Below, piece by piece: positions 1 to 9,649 of a stretch of 64,000 nt of DNA (position 1 is its first letter; each line of letters opens with the position of its first letter). Position numbers and translations under genes: made by a program. Below the pieces are notes generated by a model, which did no database searches, was not told the origin of the DNA, and saw only the letters and a program-made list of their open reading frames with translations. Source of the DNA: Carex sylvatica (taxonomy: Eukaryota > Streptophyta > Magnoliopsida > Poales > Cyperaceae); the NCBI GenBank assembly GCA_964058845.1, contig CAXKVR010000195.1:248001-312000 (forward strand), read 5' to 3'.

Positions 1-258
1 ATATATTTATGTTTTGATTGTATATATATATATGTATTCTCTATGTCATTTTGGGATGCGTATCCATCGAGATACGGGTTTTGTATGATATTACCTGACT
101 AGTTGGGATTTGTGAACTGTTTTTCTTAGTTATTTGTTTATTTTGTTTGGTTGTGTTTTACTTTCTATTATCTCGTAATTGCCTTGTAGGCATACGGGCA
201 ACCGTATGTCTACGGCAGGAGGCACCTGTCGCGCCTCGTGGGGCCGCGGGGTGTGACA
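1..258 (+). mobile_element. 3' end of a Ty3/gypsy-type LTR (fragment)
   Basis: The segment ends in GGGGTGTGACA at 248-258. It matches in order the reverse complement of the LTR end at 44785-44870: a 'CTTGTAGGCATAC'-like stretch, a GC-rich stretch, then the GTGTGACA end. So it is the plus-strand 3' end of an LTR of the same broad family. No tRNA-Met primer site follows it, so the internal region is missing. The 5' part lies outside the window. Confidence 0.6.
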
Positions 259-1889
259 GGACCAATATACGAAAGTTGAAGTTTAGAGCCCAAAGAGGGT
301 AGATATTGCAATTCCATACCAAGTTAATGAACCAACATACGACAGTTGAGGTTTAGAAACATTAGGTCTGGTCAGTTGAACCCTACACAAAGGAACCACG
401 CAAAGAAACAGTAACTAGTGCATTAACTTGAAGTCCACTGTTCGCACAGAATATATGCTACAAAGTTTCAGTATAGCAAGCTATACTTTTTAAACCTTTG
501 TTATACTCTGTCAATTCAGATAGCAAGTGTACTATCTTATCGTTGAGTATGCTCAGGTATCGATCCACAGGGACGGAAGAAAAAAAAACTGGACTTATCC
601 TAAAAGCACTTAAGATTCTAGAAGTGAGAGAGATTTGTTTGGGTTTAGTTCTAACAATTCTACTGATTTATGACAAGTTTAAAAGACAATAAAAGATAAT
701 TAAAGTTATTTTCAATTGATAAAAAGGGCGTTTCCAGGGTTCAGATTTCATTTATGTTCAGCCTCAAGGCATACGGCCCGTACAGATTCCCGTACGGTCC
801 GTATGGGACCTCAAGTTGATGCTGCAGCTACTGTTTTCTATGTTGATACTATGTTTAGGGTTTCTTTCGACCAGATCTAGATACCTAATCTCAACTTTCG
901 CATTTTGGCCTAATACCCGATTACCGGACTCAAATATTTCCCTCTTAGATGCGTTAAACCTCAACTTTCGCATTTTGGCCTAATTTATCTAAGTTACTTG
1001 TTAGTTTACTAAAAGTATCCAAGAGCTTTCACCTCAAGGAAAGTTTCGCCTTTCGGGTACTCCTTGGTTTTACCCTACTTCATATACTTTATTCGGTTGG
1101 AATAAATGTCATAGACTTGGCTCCTAACACTTAGATGTGCGCATTCATCTAACGGGATGACTAATCAATTCAAGCAAGCACAAATAAAGCAATAGAAATA
1201 CTACACAACAAAGTAAAAACAAAGCATTCAACACAAGATCCAAGTAGTATACAAACAAAACAAACTAGAAACTACATCTTACCCCTAGAAACAAAGTAAA
1301 TTAGCTACTCATGTTCACGAGATAACACAAATAACAAGAAATAAAAGAGTTCATGATAAAAACAGTGAAAAATCCGAAGATCTGTTTCAAACTCTCGTTC
1401 TTCCCTTTTCTTCTCCTTTTCCTCCTCTCCAAGCAACCTAGAAAGATAAAATGGATAGTTATTGATTGATTCCCTCCTTATTTATTCTCTTTCCTGCTGT
1501 GGAATATCTCCTTTAATGCCCCAGATCACGCCTCCAGGGGTTTTCTTTCCGGCCCCTCAAATCATGCTCAATTCAGATTCCAGCTGGATTTTCCGAATCA
1601 GCGTTGTACGGTCCGTATGCCTGGGCTTTGACTTGGAGACTTTGTGCCTCTGTTGTGGATCCTTCCGTGTGGTTGGGCAGATCTTGTACGGTCTGTATAG
1701 AATGTCATACGGACCGTATGAAAAGTAGTCAGATGCAGTTTTTCCCCCTTTTTCCTGCAAAATACCAAACAAAGCATAGCAGTACCACATTTCATCGAAA
1801 TACAAGTAAAAAGTCCACATTCATAGGCTTTAAAGCACAGGTTTCAGTGTAAATTAGGGCCATAGTTTAGATATAATATGGAGATATCA
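259..1889 (+). repeat. Retrotransposon-derived noncoding block, copy A
   Basis: This is one of three diverged copies of a long noncoding block (copies B and C are at 2301-3490 and 7187-8551). Shared landmarks are a 'GATCCACAGGGAC' phrase at 560-575, 'CTCAACTTTCGCATTTTGGC' twice (890-980), many short GTACGGTCCGTATG-type near-palindromes, and a common right end (tacaagtaaa...gatatcat). Such landmarks are common in noncoding parts or long LTRs of plant Ty3/gypsy elements. I see no coding potential. On the minus strand the shared end would start TGATA, as an LTR could, but I cannot prove LTR status. Confidence 0.5.
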
Positions 1890-2300
1890 TCCACACAATC
1901 CGTGTACAACAGTATACGACCTGTGTAACCTGATACGACCCGTGTAGGAAACTACACGGTCCGTGTCAGGGACTGAGAGGCAGAACTGAGATAAGTATGA
2001 AACCCTAAAAATGTCTTTTATTATTGATTTAAACCAAGTTTATTTACTTTATTTCATTTAATTACTGTCATTGAACTGATTAGAAACTTAAATACCAAAA
2101 ACCAATATTTTCTCACTTCTAGTCTTTAATTGATTTCAGTAGAGTCCGGTTTAGATTTGAATTGTCCCTGTGATCGATATCCGACAATATACTACTCGAT
2201 AGGACTGTGCACTTGCAGTCTGAACTGAAAGTTTATTCAAGGTTAAAAAGCACAGCTTGCTGTACTGAAACTTTGTATCATATGTTTTTGTGTGAACAAT
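1890..2300 (-). repeat. Inverted partial copy of the same block
   Basis: The reverse complement of 2155-2300 aligns with 440-575: both have the 'ACAAAGTTTCAGTA' stretch, a TA/AC-rich stretch, and the CACAGGGAC phrase. The remainder, with ACACGGTCCGTGTC-like motifs, matches the start of copies B and C. This piece therefore lies in opposite orientation to its neighbours, which points to a rearrangement at about 1890 and 2300. Confidence 0.5.
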
Positions 2301-3490
2301 AATATTCAAAATAATAAATATTTTTGGAGTTTTGTTTAATAAGAATAAAAAGGTTTCTAGGATTTCTGACTCATCTACAACTCTGTCTCTCGGCTAACAC
2401 GAGCCATGTAGTTTCTTACACGGTCCGTATCAGCTTCGAGTAAATACTATTGTTATCTGATTTCTGCACTGATTGACTTTGTGTAGGGTAAACTGACCGT
2501 ACCTACTGTTCCTAAATCTCAACTCTCGTTTGAATTACCTAAGTTACTTATTTGGTTTACTAAAGGTATCCACAATATCTCGATATATGAAAAGTTCACC
2601 TCTCGGCTACTATTGGTTCTACCTTTCGATTTGTGAATCTATCTCAAAATACTTAGTCTAGTTGAAATATCAAATTTGACACAGTATAGACGTGGCCACA
2701 TCTAATGGTAAAACCAAATAATAATCAAACGAACACACATAAGCAATTAAAATATTACTCAAGCAAGCAAACACAAAAATCAACACATAATCAAATAACT
2801 AGTAAGTAAACAAAGTATTCGACTGCATCATAATTCTAGAAACTAAAAAGCCTAATCTAAAATAATAATAAAACAAATAAAAGAGATAAAGATAATGGAG
2901 TTCATGGCAAAACTCAAAGAACGAAGAAGATTCCTCGCAAAACTCACATTTTCCTCCTCTTTACTTCATCTCCAAGCCAAGCTGTCACTCCCAAACCCTA
3001 GGTTTGCTCCAGAATAGTCTGAATGCCCTTTCTGGTGCAAGAAATCTCACTTATATAGAGTGATTGCCGACCTTCCTTCAATAGGTCTTATTTCCAGATT
3101 CTGAATCTGTCTCCAGAAATGCTTGACACGGAACGTGTGCCTGTGTCTCTGGCTCAAATTATAGATCTTCTCGCAAGCTTTCTGAAAAGTGGTCATACAC
3201 TCAAAACGGAGCTATGAGTTGAAATCTATGACTGTTTTAAGTTCGGATGCTGAAATTTCAGCATTGTTCTAGTCGGGTCGAGGCTGATACGGCCCGGACA
3301 AGATGCTGTATGGCCTGTGTCAGAACTTCTCAAATCCATATTTATCATCGATTTCACCCAATTCCTGCAAAATAAGAACAAACTTGCAGCAGTACCATAT
3401 TCTATAGATATTCAATGAAATACGACCGATTTAATGGTTCTAAACACAGGTTTTGGTACAAAATATGGGTCAGAATGTAGATAAGTTTGT
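2301..3490 (+). repeat. Retrotransposon-derived noncoding block, copy B
   Basis: It aligns along its length with 7300-8551: 'GATTTCTGACTCATCT' near the start, 'CTCAACTCTCGTTTG', 'CAAGCAAGCAAACACAA', 'ATAGATCTTCTCGCAAGC', and the right end 'TATTCAATGAAATACGACC' (3408 on). Similarity stops at about 3490, where an unrelated decayed transposon ORF begins. Copies B and C might be the two LTRs of one minus-strand element, since gypsy gag lies between them. I found no target-site duplication to confirm that. Confidence 0.55.
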
Positions 3491-4210
3491 GAGATATCAC
3501 TTTTAATGTGGCAAATGATGATGTATGGTATATTGAACTGTTTATTATCCATTTGAATGAGGTGGCAGAGGTAATACATGGGACCCCATTCAAGGTTGAT
3601 TTTGAGGGTTGCTTTAGGGATGAGGATGTTGTTAATGAAGGTAAAAAGCAACCGGTGTAGGGATAGAAGATGAGAGACATAGATTGATGCCCCACCGATG
3701 TTATTTTGGTTAAACCATCTCCTGTAATTATCGGTCGTATCAATAGCCAATTGTGTCCAACCCCTTAGAATATAAGTTTTTTCATCCTCATTTGGAAGAT
3801 CAAGCCATGCGGCAATATTCTCAAGAGAAAGGGTAATTTCTTGCTCGCAAATCCATGAAGAGAGAATGAATGAGTTATATTAGATTGTAAGATTTGCATA
3901 GAAGGATTTTGGTATATGGTTCACAACAACTCAAGAGAGGGTTCCAATTGTAATGGTTTATATGGTTTTAACGTTCTCGGGTTGACGAAAGGTAACCGAG
4001 GCCTTATTAAAGTAATAGCAATCTAATAATTGCCGGTCTTTGAATTAAAATATGAAGTTCTCATATCCCACAATATCTCGAAAGAGATAACGGTTGGTTT
4101 GGTGAAATTCTAAGTTTGATTCTAAGTTACCACCGCTACCTTAACTCTCTTTAAGTCCTAATCGGACTCTTTTCTTTGATTTACCAGCTTTCTTTAGAGC
4201 CATTAGATTG
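3491..4210 (-). pseudogene. Decayed plant transposon protein (Athila/Ogre ORF1-like)
   Basis: Read on the minus strand, about 3890 to 3500 encodes a stretch with 'SLENIAAWLDLPNEDE', 'WTQLAIDTTDNYRRWFNQ', and later 'RLLFTFINNILIP' and 'IPYIIICHIKS'. This pattern resembles the 'putative plant transposon protein' domain found in ORF1 of Athila and related gypsy elements. Upstream, the same frame continues with recognisable pieces ('EFHQTNRYLFRDIVGYENF', 'HIPKSFYANLTI') but is cut by at least four stops, so no product is expected. The family match is from memory of the conserved spacing and is moderately sure. The element's other genes are absent. It abuts copy B on one side and a copia-derived stretch on the other. 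Confidence 0.45.
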
Positions 4211-4529
4211 AGTAAGAGATGAAAGTTTATCGATTGAAGAATGGAGAGACAATCCGTGAAGAGAGAAGCACAGTAGTGAAGTCAGATCGTCGATCGAATG
4301 GTCGGATTGCCGGATTTGAGAGTAGGGTTTTGGTTAGGATTTTAGAGAAGAGAGAATAGAGAGAGAGAATGGAGATTTGAAGGGTAGAATTGAGTAAAGA
4401 AAAGAGAAGATAAAAGAAATCAAGAAAAATTTCTTGATTTCGTTGAGTATTTTGGCCAGAATAGAAGGAGAGAGAGAGAACGGCGGAGGAGAAAGAGAGA
4501 AGAAGGGACGGGTCCCGATCTGCATATAA

Positions 4530-5230
4530 CCCTTTTTTGCCTAAAACGTTACCAACGTTTGTCTCAATTACTGTGTGATTTGCCGAAAACGTTACAACGG
4601 TTTCAAAATCGTTACGTAACGTTTAGTTCTTACTCAAAACGATCATTTTACAAAAATTACAATTCTCAAGATTTCTATAATTGATTTAAATCATTACCAA
4701 CGTTTGTAAAACATTATAACATTTTAAATCATTTTTTTAATTGTCAGAAATTTAACATTATCAGAAAAATGTTTCAACATTTCAGAAATGTTACAACATT
4801 TTAGTCAAACGATGAGCTTAGAAATAGCGTTAAAACGTTAAAACGTTTTGGACAGAGATTTAGAATTTTTATACAAATTTTCCTTAAAACGTTATAAAGA
4901 TTGCAAAATGTTTTGGACTGTCTCAACTGTGCAAAGATCGAATTCTCAGATTGTTGAAATTTTATTTAAAACATTACGTTTTGAAAATGTTACCAACGTT
5001 TTAGTTGTTTTGTTGCTTAAATGAGTAAATCAACTGAGAAACGTTATAACGTTTTACAAATATTTTCAACATTTTGTATCTGTGGAGTTGCCTTAAAATG
5101 AACTATTTTGATTGTTATGAATTATTTTGAAATGAGTTGAGTATGTCTTGTTCTCTAAGTTCAAGCATGCCTAATTTAAACCTTAATTCATTGTGTTGTT
5201 GAGTATTCAAGGGTTTCGTAAAATATCGGC
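4530..5230 (-). repeat. AACGTT-rich stretch, probably copia LTR/3' region
   Basis: This stretch carries many copies of a self-complementary AACGTT core, often as AAAACGTTA or CGTTACAACG (for example 4547-4555, 4588, 4609-4621, 4830-4850, 4886, 4985-5003, 5040-5055). It lies directly downstream, on the minus strand, of the copia RNase H fragment. An LTR origin is therefore likely, but LTR ends could not be fixed. The adjoining 4211-4529 has GA-rich leader-like sequence and no gene. Confidence 0.35.
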
Positions 5231-5233
5231 AAT

Positions 5234-5962
5234 TTAATTTTTGATGTCGATATGTATGAGTTCTATTTCACATTTTTCAATGTGATCCCTAATAAAATGA
5301 TGCCTTATTTCTATGTGCTTGGTTCTAGAATGGAGAACAAGATTTTTGAATATCATTATGGCACTAGTATTGTCACACATAATTGGTACGTTGCAAAAGC
5401 AAATTTCATAATCATTCAGAGTTTGGATCATCCAAAAGATTTGTGTGCACCAACTACTAGCCGCAACATACTCGGCTTCCGTAGTGAAAAGGGCAACCGA
5501 GGTTTGTTTGTAACTTGACCATGAGACAAGTGATCCACCAAGAAATTGGCATGTACCACTTGTACTCTTTCTATCCATCCGGTCTCCGGCAAAATCAGCA
5601 TTGGGATATACTATCAAGTCTAAATCTGATTGTTTGCCATACAATAATTCCAAATTTAAACTACCCTTGACATATTTAAGAATTATTTTAACGGCTTTCA
5701 AGTACAATTCTTTGGAATTTGCTTGATACCTAGCACATAGACATACCGCAAATATTATATCGGGTCTACTAGTGGTTAGATAGAGTAAGCTACCTATCAT
5801 AACTCGGTATTGAGTGATGTCGACCGATGTGCCATTCGGATCTGAGTCAAGATTTGCATTGGTTGCCATAGGCGTCTTGCTCGTATTGCTTTCGGTCATT
5901 CCAAACTTCTTGATCAACTCCTTTGCATACTTTGTTTGGCTCACGAATGTGCCATCCGTGAG
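5234..5962 (-). pseudogene. Ty1/copia reverse transcriptase end + RNase H (5' truncated)
   Basis: This is the last part of a copia polyprotein, read on the minus strand. In order it has 'DGTFVSQTKYAKELIKKFGM' (end of the RT domain), 'YRVMIGSLLYLTTSRPDI', 'CARYQANSKELYLKAVK', 'ADFAGDRMDRKSTSGT' (RNase H core), 'TTEAEYVAASSWCTQ' and 'TKHIEIRHHFIRDH'. All are hallmark copia motifs, and the frame is open to its stop at 5234. Protease, integrase and most of RT are missing because the sequence fuses at about 5963 to gypsy gag. The RNase H could in principle be translated only as a fragment. I call it a dead remnant. Confidence 0.85.
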
Positions 5963-6749
5963 CATCCAGCTTGGTAGAAAGAGCTGTGATCTGATCAACT
6001 TCGAATCAGCCGCCCCTTCCAGGTCGGGAATTATCATGGCCGGACCACTGTTGGTTTGTTGCCATGTTGTCAATCAAGTCCATGGCATCTTGCGCTCCTC
6101 TGTCCATCAAGGCTCCACCTGCAACAGCATCAACAGATGTGCGAGTGCTATCAGTTAAACCATCATAAAAGGTTTGGATCAACAACCATTCAGGAATACC
6201 ATGGTGTGGACAAGAATACTGCAACTCCCTAAACCTTTCCCAGGCTTCGTTCAAGGGTTCATCAGACCTTTGCCTAAAGCTGGTCAGTTGGGTTCTTACC
6301 TTGGCAGTTCTTTTGTGAGGGAAAAACCTAGTTAAAAACAATTTAGATAATTCCCTCCAAGTGTTTATTGAATCCCGTGGTAGTGACCCCAACCATTTCT
6401 TTGCCTTATCCTTAAGTGTGAAAGGAAATAAAGCCAGTTTAATATAATCCGCAGTTTCCCCATTGGCTTTGATGGTTGTGCAACATTCGAGAAAAGTTTG
6501 GAGATGGGCGTGTGGGTCCTTATAATCCAAGCCATGGAATGTGTTCTGTTGCACTATGTTGATCACGCCAGGATTGAAGTTCGGCTGCTGTCCCATAATC
6601 CTTGGCAGCCTTATAGCGCCTCTCACGTCTCTAGCTCCAAGCACATTGAACTCGCGCAAGGTTCTCGGTTGTACGAAGTCATCCATGTATTCATCTTCTT
6701 GATTAGTCAGGTTCTCTTCTGCATTTTCATCTCCATCGTGGTGGCTCAT
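5963..6749 (-). pseudogene. Ty3/gypsy gag, with nonsense codon and truncated
   Basis: The minus-strand ORF starting at 6749 encodes a typical plant gypsy Gag. It has an acidic N-terminus, 'GLDYKDPHAHLQTFLECC', 'LKDKAKKWLGSLP', 'TWRELSKLFLTRFFP', 'RSDEPLNEAWERFRELQ' and 'CPHHGIPEWLLIQTFYDGL', the Retrotrans_gag pattern. The frame meets TGA at 6006-6008, but the same frame continues with 'FEVDQITALSTKLDA', as intact relatives do, until about 5963. A CGA-to-TGA change would explain the stop. Beyond that the sequence switches abruptly to copia. No gypsy protease, RT or integrase is present. A chimera of two retroelement classes in the same orientation is unusual. Confidence 0.85.
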
Positions 6750-6883
6750 TGTTGTTCTGATTGAAGTAGCTGTTGCTTGGGTGTTCTAAGTGAACAGATT
6801 CGGTCTCCTCCACGTGGGTCGTGTCTGTCGTGTCGCGGGTCGCATCGAGATTGATGCAGTGCGCGTCCGATGTGACGTGGGGC

Positions 6884-7186
6884 TAGGGGTGCAAACGGAT
6901 TGGATACGGATCGAATAGTGGTAAAACCATATCCGTATCCATTTTTATTTTCTAGATATGGATACGGATCGGATATTAGACGGATACAGATACGGATGCG
7001 GATATCCGCTTTTTATAATAGCGAATAACATAAATTTTTTCATAATATATATCAAACTATATAATAAATATCTACTATTCAGATACAGATAGTTAAAATT
7101 AAAAACCATATCTGTATCCGTATCTGCACGAATATTCAGATATCGGATATCCGTATTAAATTTTTGGATATCCGTATCCGTATCAA
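6884..7186. mobile_element. hAT-like non-autonomous element, one end (fragment)
   Basis: It starts TAGGGGTGCAAACGGAT and is full of CGGATACGGAT/ATCCGTATCC motifs in both orientations. The same terminal style is seen at 21082, 42303 and, more loosely, 54762. A matching right end (ATCCGTTTGCACCCCTA) is not present, so the element is truncated, probably where copy C begins near 7187. No coding capacity. Confidence 0.5.
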
Positions 7187-8551
7187 ATTTAAACTAGACT
7201 TAACCTAAATTAATTGAAAGACTAGAAGTGTGTGAAAAGTTGATTTGGTTGTTTTATATCCTAATGACAGTAAGAAGAAATAACTGATAATTTAAATTGG
7301 GTTTTTAAATTGGTTTAAAAGGGTTTACAGGGTTTCTGACTCATCTGCAACTCTGTCTCTCGGCTGACACGATCCGTGTTGGAATTGACACGGTCCGTGT
7401 CAGCTTCGGGTAAATACAGTTGTTATCTGATTTCTACGCCGATTGACTTATGTAGGATAAACTGATCGTACCTGATGTTCCTATACCTCAACTCTTGTTT
7501 GTTGGCTTAATAAACTCGATAACGGAATTGCAATTTAGTCCTCTCGGAATTCTAAAATCAACTCTCGTTTATTGGTTTGAATTACCTAAGTCACTTTTTT
7601 GATTTACTAAAGGTATCCACCATCTCTCGATGTATGAAAAGTTGACCTCTTGGCTACTAATTGGTTCTACCTCGGTTTGTAAACCTACCTCAAATACTAG
7701 TCTAGTTGAAAGATCAAATTGGACACAGTACCTTATAGATAAGACCTCATCTAGTGGTCAAGCCAAATAATAATCAATCAATTTCAGAAATGTAATTAAA
7801 ATAATACTCAAGCAAGCAAACACAAGAATCAACACATAATCAAATAACTAGCAAGTAAACAAAGTATTCGACTACATCATAACCCTTGAAACAAAAAATC
7901 TACTCAAACAAACAACAAAACAAGAGTAAGAAAGACAATTCATGACAAAACCCAAAATACAAAGTAGAATCATCGGAAATCTTGCATTTTCCTACTCTCT
8001 ACTTTGCCTCCAAGTCAGCCGCCAAGCAGTCGCCTGAGGTTAGCTCCTGTATGCTATGATACCTACCCTGGAGCAAGAAATCTAGCTTATATGGTCTCCA
8101 GACCGACTTTTCTTCCTCCAGACTTCTTTCTAAAATTCCAGATTTTCTGTCAGATTTTGTTTGACACGACCCGTGTCGGAATTGACACGGCCATGTTAGA
8201 ATTTCTGAAAATACCTGTCTTTTTTTGCAGATTATAGATCTTCTCGCAAGCTTTCCGAAAGGTGGTCATACACTCAAAACGGGGCTACAAGTCAAAATCT
8301 ATGACTGTTTTAAGTTCGAATGCTGAACTTTGAGCATTGTTCTGGTCGGGTCGAGGCTGTACGGCCCGTGTCAGAACTTCTCAAATCCAGATTTCTCCTC
8401 GATTTCCTCCGATTCTGACAAAGTAAGAACAAACTAGCAGCAGTACCATATTCTATAGATATTCAATGAAATACGACCAATTTAATGGTTCTAAACACAT
8501 GATTTGGTACAAAATATGAGACAGAATATAGATAAGTTTGCGAGGTATCAT
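7187..8551 (+). repeat. Retrotransposon-derived noncoding block, copy C
   Basis: This is the third copy of the block described at 259 and 2301. It has ACACGGTCCGTGTC near-palindromes at 7368-7402, 'CAAGCAAGCAAACACAA' at 7812 and 'ATAGATCTTCTCGCAAGC' at 8234. Its right end 'TATTCAATGAAATACGACC' through 'GAGGTATCA' stops at 8551, exactly where the 81-bp satellite starts. Copy B ends at the same element position next to different DNA, so this boundary is probably a true element end. Confidence 0.55.
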
Positions 8552-9649
8552 ACAACACTCCAATTGAAAGTGTTTGGAGAACTCTAGTAGTCTCTATATG
8601 GAAAGATAAAAGGGCGTTTACAACCCTAATACAACACACAAATTGGTGTTTGGAACACTCTAGTAATGTTTCCAAATTGCAAGAGAAGAGGACAGTTGCA
8701 ACCCTAATACAACAATCCAATTGAAGGTGTTTCGAGCACTCTAGTAGTGTCCCCATTTGACAAGATAATAGGGCAATTACAACCCTAATACAACACTCCA
8801 ATTGAAGGTGTTTGGAGCAAACTAGTCGTCTGTCTATATGGCATGATAAAATGACGTTTACAATCGTAATACAACACTATAATTGAAGGTGTTTGGTGCA
8901 CTTTAGTAGTGTCCCCAGATGGCAAGATAATATGGCATCTACGACCCTAATACAACACTTCAATTCAAGGTGTTTGGAGCACTCTAGTAGTGTCTCTATA
9001 TGTCAAGATAATAGGGCATTTACTACCCTAATACATCACTCCAATTGAAGGTGTTTGGAGCACTCTAGTAGTGTCTTTATATGTCAAGATAATATGGCAT
9101 TTACAACCCTAATACAACACTCCAATTGAAGGTGTTTGGAGTACTCTAGTAATGTCTCCAGATGGCAAGAGAAGAGGACAGTTGCAACCCTCATTCAACT
9201 CTCCAATTGAAGGTGTTTGGGGCACTCTAGTAGTGTCTCTATATGGCAAGATAATAGGGCTTTTACAACCCAAATAACACACTCAAAATGAAGGTGTTTG
9301 GCGCACTCTACTAGTGTCTCTATATGGCAAGATAATAGGGCATTTACAACCCTAATACAACACTCCAAATAAAGGTGTTTAGAGCACTCTAGTAGTCTCT
9401 CTATATGGCAAGATAAAAGGGCGTTTACAATCCTAACACAGCACTATAATTAAAGGTGTTTGGAGCACTCTAGTAGTGTCCCAGATGGAAAGATAATATA
9501 GCATTTACGACCCTAATACAATACTCCAATTGAAGATGCTCAGAGCACTCTAGTGGTGTCTCTATATGGAAGGATAATGGGGGCATTTACAACCCTAATA
9601 CCACAATCCAATTGAAGGTGTTTAGAGCACTCTAGTAATGTCTCCAGAT
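8552..9649 (-). repeat. 81-bp satellite, minus-orientation segment
   Basis: About 13 tandem monomers of 81 bp. In this segment the monomer reads as the reverse complement of the main array (key words CCAATTGAAGGTGTTTGG, then AGCACTCTAGTAGTGTC, then ATGGCAAGATAATAGGGC). Copies diverge by roughly 5-20 percent by eye. It abuts copy C on the left and the inverted array on the right. Confidence 0.9.

Noticed and set aside
5314..5518. Plus-strand frame over the copia fragment
   Set aside because: Antisense to a clear copia RNase H reading.
2330..8551. Intact LTR retrotransposon with copies B and C as its LTRs
   Set aside because: Plausible, but no target duplication, primer site or polypurine tract could be placed, and the interior is a mixture of element classes.
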